DNA of 16,878 nt. Source: Actinomycetota bacterium. Lineage in GTDB: Bacteria; Zhuqueibacterota; Zhuqueibacteria; Residuimicrobiales; Krinioviventaceae. Position 1 is the stretch's first letter; each line of letters begins with the position of its first letter. A program made the translations under genes and the position numbers. Positions 1 through 6,238 of this stretch are shown here, piece by piece. The stretch lies in contig JAACEJ010000012.1 of NCBI GenBank assembly GCA_011682565.1, positions 1 through 16,878 of the forward strand. The letters are read 5' to 3'. A model generated the notes under the pieces. That model made no database searches. It saw only the letters and a program-made list of their open reading frames with translations, and was not told the origin of the DNA.

Positions 1-1112
1 CCAATCGCGGCTGCAGCATGTTCGGTTGACGCCACCAAAGCCTCAGCGGGAGTCATACGCATCTGCGTGCAGGCGAGCGCCATCATCATTGGCATGGATT
101 GCGAGGGTGACGAACCCGGATTAAAATCCGTAGCAAGTGCCACCGGCAGTCCAGCTTTGATCATCTTGCGCGCAGGTGCATATTTTTTTAAACCCAAAAA
201 GAAAACAGCGCCCGGCAGCAGGACGGGAATGACATTCGAACTCGCTAAAGCTGAAATGCCTTTATCACTTATATAATCCAAATGATCGGCCGAAATCGCA
301 CCAACGTCAGCAGCCAGTTCAGCACCTCGTCCGTCGGAAAGCTGATCGGCATGAATTTTGGGAATCAATCCCACTTTTTGAGCCTTTTGCAAAATTCGCT
401 TCGACTCATCGAAAGTAAAAACATGCTCCTCGCAAAACACATCGCAAAAGACTGCTAATTCTTCTTCCGCAACGCGAGGGAGCATTTCTTCTATAATCAA
501 GTCGATATAATATTCCCGTCGATCGTGATATTCTTCAGAAATTTCGTGCGCACCCAAAAATGTGGGTATCACTTCAACGGCATGTGCCTCTGCAAGTTCC
601 TTGATAACACGCAAGAGTTTCAATTCATCCGCAACGCTCAGGCCATAGCCGCTTTTCGCCTCTATTGTCGTGGTGCCGCAAGCAAGAAAACGATCGAGGT
701 AAAGAGTTGCGTGCCGAAGCAAAAAATCTTCGCCGGCCTCTCTCACCTTTCGAACGCTCGATTTTATTCCCCCTCCTGCTTTTGCAATTTCCCGGTACGT
801 CTTTCCCCGAATTCGCATTTCAAATTCGTCTTGCCTGGTTACGGCAAAAACAGGATGAGTATGCGGATCAATAAAACCGGGGGCAATAAATTGTCCGGCA
901 GCATCGATGATCTTTGCTTTTGAAGCGTCGACAGCCTCCATAACTGCGGAGGTTTTTCCGACGGCAACAATTTTATCGCCATGGGCAGCAAGAGCAGCGT
1001 CCTCTATTAAAAGCAATCCGCCGTCTGACTTTTGAACTGTCTCGGCCTGTCCCCAAAAAGAAGTGACAAGCTGAGCAGCACTTTTTACAATAATATCCGC
1101 ACGAATCGACAA
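1..1112 (-). CDS. hutI: Imidazolonepropionase HutI (3' end outside window)
   Basis: HutI hydrolyses 4-imidazolone-5-propanoate to N-formimino-L-glutamate, the third step of histidine breakdown, in the cytoplasm. The reading frame is open for 376 codons from an ATG at 1130, with no stop before the window edge. Numbered from that ATG, the amidohydrolase marks are in order: the GFIDPHTHP metal site with H90 and H92, EAKSGYGL near 157-164, FLGAHE at 191-196, metal ligand H260 in IHADQL, SADHLD with H283, and D335 in ATDFNPGSSP. Family members are about 400-420 residues, so roughly 30-45 C-terminal residues are missing. I place the start at TTG 1112 because AGGAG lies ten bases upstream and nothing like a ribosome binding site precedes the ATG at 1130; the ATG remains possible and adds six residues. 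It lies downstream of the ribosomal terminator, and no other hut gene is visible. Confidence 0.93.
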   Translation of the reverse strand, partial: MSIRADIIVKSAAQLVTSFWGQAETVQKSDGGLLLIEDAALAAHGDKIVAVGKTSAVMEAVDASKAKIIDAAGQFIAPGFIDPHTHPVFAVTRQDEFEMRIRGKTYREIAKAGGGIKSSVRKVREAGEDFLLRHATLYLDRFLACGTTTIEAKSGYGLSVADELKLLRVIKELAEAHAVEVIPTFLGAHEISEEYHDRREYYIDLIIEEMLPRVAEEELAVFCDVFCEEHVFTFDESKRILQKAQKVGLIPKIHADQLSDGRGAELAADVGAISADHLDYISDKGISALASSNVIPVLLPGAVFFLGLKKYAPARKMIKAGLPVALATDFNPGSSPSQSMPMMMALACTQMRMTPAEALVASTEHAAAAI

Positions 1113-1122
1113 AACGCTAAAG

Positions 1123-1127
1123 CTCCT
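1123..1127 (-). promoter_or_regulatory. Ribosome binding site favouring the TTG start of hutI
   Basis: AGGAG on the minus strand, overlapping the codons just after the ATG at 1130 and ending ten bases before TTG 1112. The rpsE gene in this window has the same arrangement, AGGAG ten bases before TTG. The ATG has only an AT-rich run upstream. Confidence 0.5.
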
Positions 1128-1227
1128 CATTTAATTTTTATCGGAGCAACAAAACGTTTCAATTTAGAAATTATTGGCCAAAAAGCAATATGAATTTTGC
1201 AAGAAGCGGGGGTGTTATGTATTTTGT

Positions 1228-1263
1228 CGAAGACCACTTCGTCGCTCCGCTCCTCGCGATGAT
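1228..1263 (-). repeat. Putative dispersed intergenic repeat element
   Basis: A 36-base GC-rich block (22 of 36 are G or C) sits in AT-rich surroundings. Read on the minus strand it contains GCGAGGAGCGGAGCGACGAAG, with GAGCG appearing twice in tandem, followed by a short GAAG/CTTC inverted repeat (1229-1232 with 1237-1240). It resembles an intergenic repeat of the form TCATTGCGAGGAGCG-AGCGACGAAGCAATCTC that I remember from unrelated bacterial genomes; by hand about 27 of 33 positions agree. Only one copy is in the window, so repetition cannot be shown here. Confidence 0.45.
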
Positions 1264-1326
1264 ATGCTTTTCGACTTTTTACGAATTTGTTATATATTAA
1301 AAGCTGGGGACAAAGATGAGCCTGTT

Positions 1327-1357
1327 ATAAAAAAGGGCAATCTTGTGATTGCCCTTT
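1327..1357 (-). terminator. Rho-independent terminator after rplQ
   Basis: On the minus strand the sequence reads AAAGGGCAATC, a four-base ACAA loop, GATTGCCCTTT, with the T run continuing to six T's (1334-1329). The perfect 8-bp GC-containing core (1335-1342 with 1347-1354) extends to 11 bp with A-T pairs. The T tract lies only on the downstream side for minus-strand transcription, so it ends the ribosomal operon about 22 bases after the rplQ stop codon. Confidence 0.93.
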
Positions 1358-1379
1358 GGATAACAATATGAAATAGTTT

Positions 1380-1844
1380 TTACTCTTCAGATTCAGGTTC
1401 GGTTGTTTCACCTTCCTTACTACGTTCTTTCTCTGCTTTTGCCTCGCGCTTTTGCCGCGCTTTCTCGATCTTCGCAGCCTGAACACCTTCATAGCCGACC
1501 ATTTCAAAAATGGCAAGAGATGCATTATCACCTTTTCTGTGTCCAATCTTTATCACGCGTGTATAGCCACCATTTCTGTCAGCGTACGTAGGAGCGATTT
1601 CCTCAAATAACTCTTTGACTAACTTTTTATCTTTAACGGTTCGCAAAACCATCCTTCTGGATGCCAAGTCACCGCGTTTTGCAAATGTAATGAGACGTTC
1701 AACAGTTGAACGAGCTTCTTTTGCTTTTGGCGTTGTGGTGATAATACTTTTATGAGTCAAGATCGCTGTTGCCAAATTTGATAACATCGCTTTTCTATGG
1801 CTAACTGTCCTGCCCAGTTTTCTTCCTGACTTTAAATGCCTCAT
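1380..1844 (-). CDS. rplQ: 50S ribosomal protein L17
   Basis: L17 is a large-subunit protein near the peptide exit tunnel. The N-terminus MRHLKSGRKLGRTVSHRKAML is the family signature (first 21 residues), and the folded region runs to about residue 120. The predicted protein has 154 residues, against 127 in E. coli. The extra C-terminus from about residue 124 is first rich in Lys, Arg and Ala and then acidic, ending PESEE, and looks disordered. The ATG is preceded by AAGGA eight bases upstream. It is the last gene of the cluster, 28 bases after rpoA, with a terminator just beyond its stop. Confidence 0.97.
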   Translation of the reverse strand: MRHLKSGRKLGRTVSHRKAMLSNLATAILTHKSIITTTPKAKEARSTVERLITFAKRGDLASRRMVLRTVKDKKLVKELFEEIAPTYADRNGGYTRVIKIGHRKGDNASLAIFEMVGYEGVQAAKIEKARQKREAKAEKERSKEGETTEPESEE

Positions 1845-1872
1845 AAAATTAATCCTTCAAATCTATTTTAAA

Positions 1873-2859
1873 TCAACCTTCAGACTTTTTGAGAAATTTT
1901 TCGATATCCATACCGAAATGCAGACCTTTTTCTTCGAGAATTTTATTGAGTTCTGTCAGAGACTTTCGGCCAAAATTTCTGAATTTAAGCATCTCCTGCT
2001 CATCTCGGGAAACAAGATCTCCAATTGTTTGAATATTGGCAGCCGTCAGGCAATTATGCGAGCGAACGGAAAGCTCCAGTTCATCAACATTCATCTTGAG
2101 CAGTTTGCGAATGCGGATTGCTTCTTCATCCACTTCAGGCGTTTCCTCTTCCTCAGTCTCCACATCGATAGATATGAACAATGAGATATGATCCTTTAAT
2201 ATCTTGCCCGCATAACTGAGTGCGTCATCAGGCGTGATGCTGCCGTCTGTGGTTATTTCAAGTATTAACCGTTCGTAATCTGTTTTTTGTCCGACACGTG
2301 TATTTTCCACTTTATAAGTGACGCGGGTAACAGGTGTAAAAATTGAGTCAATCGGAACCGTACCCAAAGGCATATCAGGAAATTTGTTTTCCTGGGATGG
2401 GACGTATCCTCTGCCACGTGAAATTCGCAACTCTAACTTGAAATCCGCATCTTTATTCAAAGTCGCGATATGCAGGTCAGGATTAAGAATTTCAAACTCT
2501 ATTGTATTCTCCTGAATATCGCCTGCTTTAAACTCTTTGGGTCCCTTCAGGTCAATGACAACTTTTTCGGGTCTCTTTTCAATAAGCTTAATACGAACTT
2601 GTTTCAAATTCAAAATGATGTCTGAAACATCTTCAAGAACACCGGGGATCGTGGAAAATTCATGCAAGATTCCGTCGATGCGGATACTTGTAATCGCTGC
2701 ACCGGGAATGGAAGACACCAAAACTCTTCTTAAAGAGTTGCCAATTGTTGTCCCAAATCCCCGTTCCAGTGGTTGTACAATAAACTTTCCACAAGTTGTA
2801 CTATATGTTGACTCATCCAGTTCAATGCTCTCTGGCATCTGAAAACTTGGTAAGGCCAT
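1873..2859 (-). CDS. rpoA: DNA-directed RNA polymerase subunit alpha
   Basis: The alpha subunit dimerises to seed RNA polymerase assembly and contacts promoters and activators. All 328 residues are present. The N-terminal domain covers about 1-232, including the assembly motif LERGFGTTIGNSLRRVL (31-47). An acidic linker (about 233-247) leads to a C-terminal domain near 255-312 with the DNA-contacting pattern VRSHNC (R266, N269) and NFGRKS (295-300). Compared with E. coli, the Lys after the RSxNCL motif is replaced by Thr. GGAG lies eight bases before the ATG. The gene sits between rpsD and rplQ, the usual alpha-operon order, after a 66-base spacer with a possible hairpin. Confidence 0.99.
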   Translation of the reverse strand: MALPSFQMPESIELDESTYSTTCGKFIVQPLERGFGTTIGNSLRRVLVSSIPGAAITSIRIDGILHEFSTIPGVLEDVSDIILNLKQVRIKLIEKRPEKVVIDLKGPKEFKAGDIQENTIEFEILNPDLHIATLNKDADFKLELRISRGRGYVPSQENKFPDMPLGTVPIDSIFTPVTRVTYKVENTRVGQKTDYERLILEITTDGSITPDDALSYAGKILKDHISLFISIDVETEEEETPEVDEEAIRIRKLLKMNVDELELSVRSHNCLTAANIQTIGDLVSRDEQEMLKFRNFGRKSLTELNKILEEKGLHFGMDIEKFLKKSEG

Positions 2860-2925
2860 ACGGTTTGCTCCATAAAATAAATGACAAGTGACAAATGAAA
2901 TTGTATCGATTTTTTTCGATCAATT

Positions 2926-3555
2926 TTATTTTGAATAAAGCTCGACAATCAAACTTTCATTCACATTCACAGGAATCGACTCTCGGCTGGGAACTTCCAG
3001 GACAGAGCCCGACATCCCCGCTTTATCCAATGACAGCCATGAAACCATTTTACCGTCACGAACTCTTTTCATTGCACCATGAATCATCTCTAGTTGTCGG
3101 CTCTTATCTCTCACTTTTATTTCGTCACCGGTAGATACTTGAAAAGAAGGAATATCTACCAGATCCCCATTTACTGAAAAATGGCGATGACGAATCAATT
3201 GACGGGCCGCAGCACGGGATGGTGCTAAACCAAGGCGGAATATAATATTATCCAACCTACATTCCAGCATTCGGAGCAAATTTTCACCGGTAATACCCTT
3301 GGCTCGTTCCGCTTTTTTAAAATAATTATGAAATTGGGCCTCCAGCAATCCGTACATTCTTTTAACTTTTTGCTTCTCTCTTAACTGGATCGAGTATTCA
3401 GACTGTTTGAATCTTCTCGCACGTCCATGCTGACCCGGTGCATACCCTTTTTTGTCAAATGGGCACTTGTTGGAATTGCATTTTGTGCCCTTGAGGAAAA
3501 GCTTCATTCCTTCCCTGCGACACAATTTACAATCAGCACCAGTATATCTCGCCAT
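2926..3555 (-). CDS. rpsD: 30S ribosomal protein S4, zinc-binding type
   Basis: S4 starts assembly of the 16S rRNA 5' domain and in several bacteria represses its own operon. The protein has 209 residues. The four cysteines at 9, 12, 26 and 31 give the C-X2-C-X13-C-X4-C spacing of metal-binding S4, as in Thermus, and GYAPGQHG follows at 37-44. The RNA-binding S4 domain spans roughly 95-160 (ECRLDNIIFRLG, then RHFSVNG). The ATG is preceded by a full AGGAGGT eight bases upstream, the strongest ribosome binding site in the window. Unusually long spacers of 64 and 66 bases lie before and after it, each with a possible hairpin. Confidence 0.98.
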   Translation of the reverse strand: MARYTGADCKLCRREGMKLFLKGTKCNSNKCPFDKKGYAPGQHGRARRFKQSEYSIQLREKQKVKRMYGLLEAQFHNYFKKAERAKGITGENLLRMLECRLDNIIFRLGLAPSRAAARQLIRHRHFSVNGDLVDIPSFQVSTGDEIKVRDKSRQLEMIHGAMKRVRDGKMVSWLSLDKAGMSGSVLEVPSRESIPVNVNESLIVELYSK

Positions 3556-3619
3556 ATAAAAAGACCTCCTCGTTAACGACTCGTTTGTCGCCGTAAAAAT
3601 CAGTATTTCTATTTAATAG

Positions 3620-4009
3620 TCAAACCCGACGCCTTTTAGGCGGTCGACATCCGTTATGGGGAATGGGTGTTACATCCTTAATAGAAGTAACCTCCAAACC
3701 CGCTGCCTGCAAAGAACGAACTGCCGCTTCACGACCGGAACCAGGACCTTTGACGAGAACTTCCACTCTCTTCAGGCCAAGATCCATCGCTTCTTTTGCG
3801 GCCGCTTCTGCTGAAAGCTGTGCAGCAAAGGGTGTACTTTTTCGCGATCCCTTAAAACCGGACCGACCGCTTGTTGCCCATGAAATCACGTTTCCATAGA
3901 CATCCGTCAAAGTAACATTTGTGTTATTAAATGTTACTTTGATGTGGGCGATGCCATTCGCTTCTACTTTTTCTTTCTTTTTCGATGTTCGTTTTCTGGG
4001 GTTAGCCAA
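3620..4009 (-). CDS. rpsK: 30S ribosomal protein S11
   Basis: S11 lies on the platform of the small subunit next to the E-site mRNA and helps shape the Shine-Dalgarno region. The 129-residue protein has a basic N-terminal tail (1-15), the core from IAHIKVTFNNT (20-30), the GPGSGREAAVRSLQ segment (about 89-102) and the C-terminal PIPHNGCRPPKRRRV tail. The start is TTG, set by the strong upstream GAGGTGATC and by the canonical MANPRK beginning; I see no in-frame ATG near it. It follows rpsM by 29 bases. Confidence 0.97.
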   Translation of the reverse strand: MANPRKRTSKKKEKVEANGIAHIKVTFNNTNVTLTDVYGNVISWATSGRSGFKGSRKSTPFAAQLSAEAAAKEAMDLGLKRVEVLVKGPGSGREAAVRSLQAAGLEVTSIKDVTPIPHNGCRPPKRRRV

Positions 4010-4010
4010 T

Positions 4011-4019
4011 GATCACCTC
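4011..4019 (-). promoter_or_regulatory. Strong ribosome binding site for the TTG start of rpsK
   Basis: The minus strand reads GAGGTGATC, nine bases complementary to the usual 3' end of 16S rRNA, with the GAGG core six bases before TTG 4009. This unusually long pairing may compensate for the weak start codon. Confidence 0.85.
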
Positions 4020-4038
4020 GCTAATATAAAAACAAAAC

Positions 4039-4413
4039 TTATTTTTTCTTTTTGATACCAACAGATACGCCACGCTTGCCGCGTCTTGTTCTCGCATTGG
4101 TATGCGTGCGTTGTCCTCGAACCGGCATATTCCGTCTGTGACGCAATCCTCGATAGCAGCCAATATCCATCAGCCTTTTAATGTTCATGTGGATTTCGCT
4201 GCGCAAAGCGCCCTCAACTTTGTATTCTCCGACGATAACATCACGCAGTTTGGCAATGTCATCGGGATCCATGTCACGGACACGCATATCGGGATTTACA
4301 TTTGTCTTTGCCAATATTTTCTGTGCAGAAGACATTCCAATACCAGCTATATAGGTAAGAGCAACTTCGATTCTCTTATCCCGAGGTAAATCTATACCTG
4401 CAATACGAGCCAA
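4039..4413 (-). CDS. rpsM: 30S ribosomal protein S13
   Basis: S13 is a small-subunit head protein that contacts tRNA and forms bridges to the large subunit. The 124-residue sequence begins MARIAGIDLPRDKR, carries the YIAGIG helix-hairpin-helix region (21-26) and GCYRGLRHRR (85-94), and ends with the signature RGQRTHTNARTRRG (99-112) and a lysine-rich tail. The start codon is TTG, six bases after AAGGAG. It follows rpmJ by 33 bases and precedes rpsK. Confidence 0.97.
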   Translation of the reverse strand: MARIAGIDLPRDKRIEVALTYIAGIGMSSAQKILAKTNVNPDMRVRDMDPDDIAKLRDVIVGEYKVEGALRSEIHMNIKRLMDIGCYRGLRHRRNMPVRGQRTHTNARTRRGKRGVSVGIKKKK

Positions 4414-4419
4414 GATATT

Positions 4420-4425
4420 CTCCTT
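4420..4425 (-). promoter_or_regulatory. Ribosome binding site for the TTG start of rpsM
   Basis: AAGGAG on the minus strand, six bases before TTG 4413, whose next codons give the invariant ARIAGID start of S13. Confidence 0.85.
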
Positions 4426-4446
4426 TAATTCTCTTTACTCAGACAA

Positions 4447-4563
4447 TTAACCCTGGCGTTGTTTGTGCCTGGGGTTTCTTTTGCAAATAACTCTGACAAC
4501 ACCTTTTCTGCGAACGATCTTACAATGCTCACATACTTTTTTTACCGAAGATCTGACTTTCAT
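4447..4563 (-). CDS. rpmJ: 50S ribosomal protein L36, zinc-binding type
   Basis: L36 is a tiny, highly basic large-subunit protein bound to 23S rRNA. The 38-codon frame starts at ATG with MKVRSSVKKVCEHCKIVRRK and ends NPRHKQRQG. C11, C14, C27 and H33 form the zinc ribbon of the metal-binding type. Its length matches E. coli L36, one residue more than the common 37. It lies ten bases after infA and 33 bases before rpsM, its standard place at the head of the alpha part of the cluster. Confidence 0.97.
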   Translation of the reverse strand: MKVRSSVKKVCEHCKIVRRKGVVRVICKRNPRHKQRQG

Positions 4564-4573
4564 ATTTTTGCTC

Positions 4574-4792
4574 CTATTTGTACCGATAGATGATTCGACC
4601 ACGGGTCAAATCATAAGGAGATAATTCCACAGTAACTTTGTCACCGGGTAATATTTTAATAAAGTGCATCCTCATCTTGCCGGAAATATGTGCGAGTACT
4701 TTATGTCCGTTTTCCAATTCCACTTTAAAATTGGCGTTGGGCAATGTTTCGAGAATGGTACCATCAATTTTTATTGATGCTTCTTTTGCCAT
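4574..4792 (-). CDS. infA: Translation initiation factor IF-1
   Basis: IF-1 binds the A site of the 30S subunit during initiation. The 72-residue protein is a single OB fold: MAKEASIKIDGTILETLPNA, then NGHKVLAHISGKMRMHFIKI, and PGDKVTVELSPYDLTRGRI with C-terminal YRYK. The ATG at 4792 gives exactly the canonical length and beginning; a GTG 18 bases upstream is in frame but would add a non-conserved extension. It starts only four bases after the map stop codon, and its weak ribosome binding site (AGGA) lies inside the end of map, so translation is probably coupled. Confidence 0.97.
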   Translation of the reverse strand: MAKEASIKIDGTILETLPNANFKVELENGHKVLAHISGKMRMHFIKILPGDKVTVELSPYDLTRGRIIYRYK

Positions 4793-4796
4793 GATC

Positions 4797-5558
4797 TTAA
4801 ATTTCCTCACTCGCTGCTAATGATAAAATTTCCGCTCCGTTTTTTGTAATCACCACATCGTGCTCAAAATGTGCTGAAGGTAATCCATCTCGTGTAACAA
4901 CCGTCCATTGGTCATCCTGAGTATAAACCTTATATTCGCCCATATTAACCATCGGCTCAATAGCGAAAACCATGCCTGCCTTTAACCTGGGCCCTCTGTC
5001 AGCTTGACCGTAATTTGGAATCTGCGGTTCTTCGTGCATTTGTTTTCCGATCCCGTGTCCGACAAGATCACGCACAACGGAAAAGCCGGCGCGTTCGACA
5101 TGTGTCTGGATAGCATAACTAATATCATAGAGACGATTGCCTTCTCTCGCTGCTTCTATTCCTTTGTACAGCGATTCACGCGTGACCCGCATGAGTTTTT
5201 CCTTTTCGGACGAAACTTTTCCCACGGCAAATGTTCTTGCAGCATCTCCATAATATCCGTTTAATTCGACGCCAATATCCACACTGACGATATCGCCTTC
5301 TCTGAAAACTCGTGGTCCAGGGATGCCATGAACAACCTGGTCATTAATAGAAACGCAAATATTTGCAGGGTAACCATGAAAACCTCTAAATGCCGGTCGT
5401 GCTCCCTTTGATCGAATATATTCTGAAATTTCTTTGTCAAGATCGATGGTGCGAACACCCGGTTGAATTCGAGATTCCGCCAACAAAAGGGATTCTGCTA
5501 CAATTTGAGCGCTCTTGCGAAGGAAATCGATCTCTCTCGAATTCTTTATGCTAATCAT
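4797..5558 (-). CDS. map: Methionine aminopeptidase, type I
   Basis: This cytosolic enzyme removes the initiator methionine from new proteins when the second residue is small. The protein has 253 residues with the pita-bread fold and no N-terminal zinc-finger extension, as in E. coli type Ia enzymes. The five metal ligands are visible: D94 in VDIG, D105 in YYGDAA, H168 in GHGIG, E201 in EPM and E232 in FEHD. H77 in VVHGIP is the substrate-site histidine. Start ATG 5558 gives the typical MISIKNSREID opening; the frame is open further upstream but overlaps adk. One base separates the adk stop from this ATG (TAAaATG), which points to translational coupling. Confidence 0.98.
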   Translation of the reverse strand: MISIKNSREIDFLRKSAQIVAESLLLAESRIQPGVRTIDLDKEISEYIRSKGARPAFRGFHGYPANICVSINDQVVHGIPGPRVFREGDIVSVDIGVELNGYYGDAARTFAVGKVSSEKEKLMRVTRESLYKGIEAAREGNRLYDISYAIQTHVERAGFSVVRDLVGHGIGKQMHEEPQIPNYGQADRGPRLKAGMVFAIEPMVNMGEYKVYTQDDQWTVVTRDGLPSAHFEHDVVITKNGAEILSLAASEEI

Positions 5559-5559
5559 T

Positions 5560-6213
5560 TTACACTTTAGAAAATTTCTGAAAAATCTTGCCAATATCCG
5601 CCCGTACCTGATCGACGTTCCGTGTCCCGTCAACCACGTACAGCTTTTGCTGCTCCAAATAGTAATCCTTTAGCGGAGCAGTCTTTTCCTTGTAAACTTT
5701 AAGACGATTTCTGACGGTTTCTTCTTTATCATCGTCTCGCTGCATAATCTCACCGCCGCATATTCTGCATTTACCGTCTTCCGATGGCGGGTCAGTGATC
5801 AAATTGTAAATATAGCCACACTTGCTGCAAACCCGCCTGCTCGTCAGCCGGGTAATAATGATTTCTTCAGGAACATCAAAATAAACGACTCCGTCAATTG
5901 GCGCACTATCTTGTAAAATATCATCCAAACTTTGCGCCTGCGGTACTGTTCGCGGAAAGCCGTCCAAAATATAGCCGGTCAAACAATCCTGTCGAGCAAG
6001 ACGCTCTTTGATCAGTGCAATGATAATATCATCGGAAACAAGACCACCGGATTCCATAATAGATTTGGCTTGCTTTCCAAGTTCAGTGCCCTCACCGACT
6101 GCTTGCCTGAGAATATCCCCGGTAGAAATTTGCGGGATATTATATTTTTCTGCTAAAACGGACGCTTGCGTTCCCTTGCCTGTGCCCGGTGCTCCAAGAA
6201 ATATTGTTCTCAT
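5560..6213 (-). CDS. adk: Adenylate kinase with zinc lid
   Basis: Adenylate kinase converts AMP and ATP to two ADP in the cytoplasm. The 217 residues contain the P-loop GAPGTGKG (7-14), the AMP-site STGD (30-33) and DGFPRT (84-89), and a long LID domain. The LID has four cysteines at 129, 132, 149 and 152 in two C-X2-C pairs, the structural zinc site of Gram-positive-type and many other enzymes, absent in E. coli. RDDD (159-162) follows. Two adjacent ATG codons are available; the second, 6213, has GGAG at six bases and gives the usual MRTIFLG beginning. It lies 25 bases after secY and directly precedes map. Confidence 0.98.
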   Translation of the reverse strand: MRTIFLGAPGTGKGTQASVLAEKYNIPQISTGDILRQAVGEGTELGKQAKSIMESGGLVSDDIIIALIKERLARQDCLTGYILDGFPRTVPQAQSLDDILQDSAPIDGVVYFDVPEEIIITRLTSRRVCSKCGYIYNLITDPPSEDGKCRICGGEIMQRDDDKEETVRNRLKVYKEKTAPLKDYYLEQQKLYVVDGTRNVDQVRADIGKIFQKFSKV

Positions 6214-6219
6214 CATCTT

Positions 6220-6223
6220 CTCC
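6220..6223 (-). promoter_or_regulatory. Ribosome binding site selecting the second ATG of adk
   Basis: GGAG on the minus strand is three bases before ATG 6216 and six bases before ATG 6213, so spacing favours 6213. Confidence 0.6.
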
Positions 6224-6238
6224 GATTGCGGAAATGGC

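Larger units (their letters stand above)
1113..1379. other. Intergenic region between rplQ and hutI
   Basis: This is the longest gene-free stretch in the window, about 270 bases. It holds the rplQ terminator (1327-1357), an AT-rich section (about 1264-1310), a GC-rich repeat-like element (1228-1263) and the AT-rich leader of hutI. A 65-codon open frame on the plus strand (1174-1371) runs through the repeat and the terminator, resembles no protein family I know, and is probably not a gene. Confidence 0.8.

Noticed and set aside
525..923. 132-codon plus-strand open frame opposite hutI
   Set aside because: It lies wholly antisense to a well-conserved hutI coding region and shows no family motifs.
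1135..1162. Possible sigma-70 promoter for hutI (TTGAAA, 16 bases, TAAAAA on the minus strand)
   Set aside because: The -10 match is only four of six in AT-rich DNA, and the implied transcription start would fall at the ATG, leaving almost no leader; too weak to annotate.
1174..1371. 65-codon plus-strand open frame in the rplQ-hutI spacer
   Set aside because: It runs through the repeat-like element and the terminator stem, has no recognisable domain and no good ribosome binding site; it looks like a chance frame.
4793..4810. Upstream GTG start of infA adding six residues
   Set aside because: The ATG at 4792 gives the canonical 72-residue IF-1; the extension overlaps the end of map and is not conserved.
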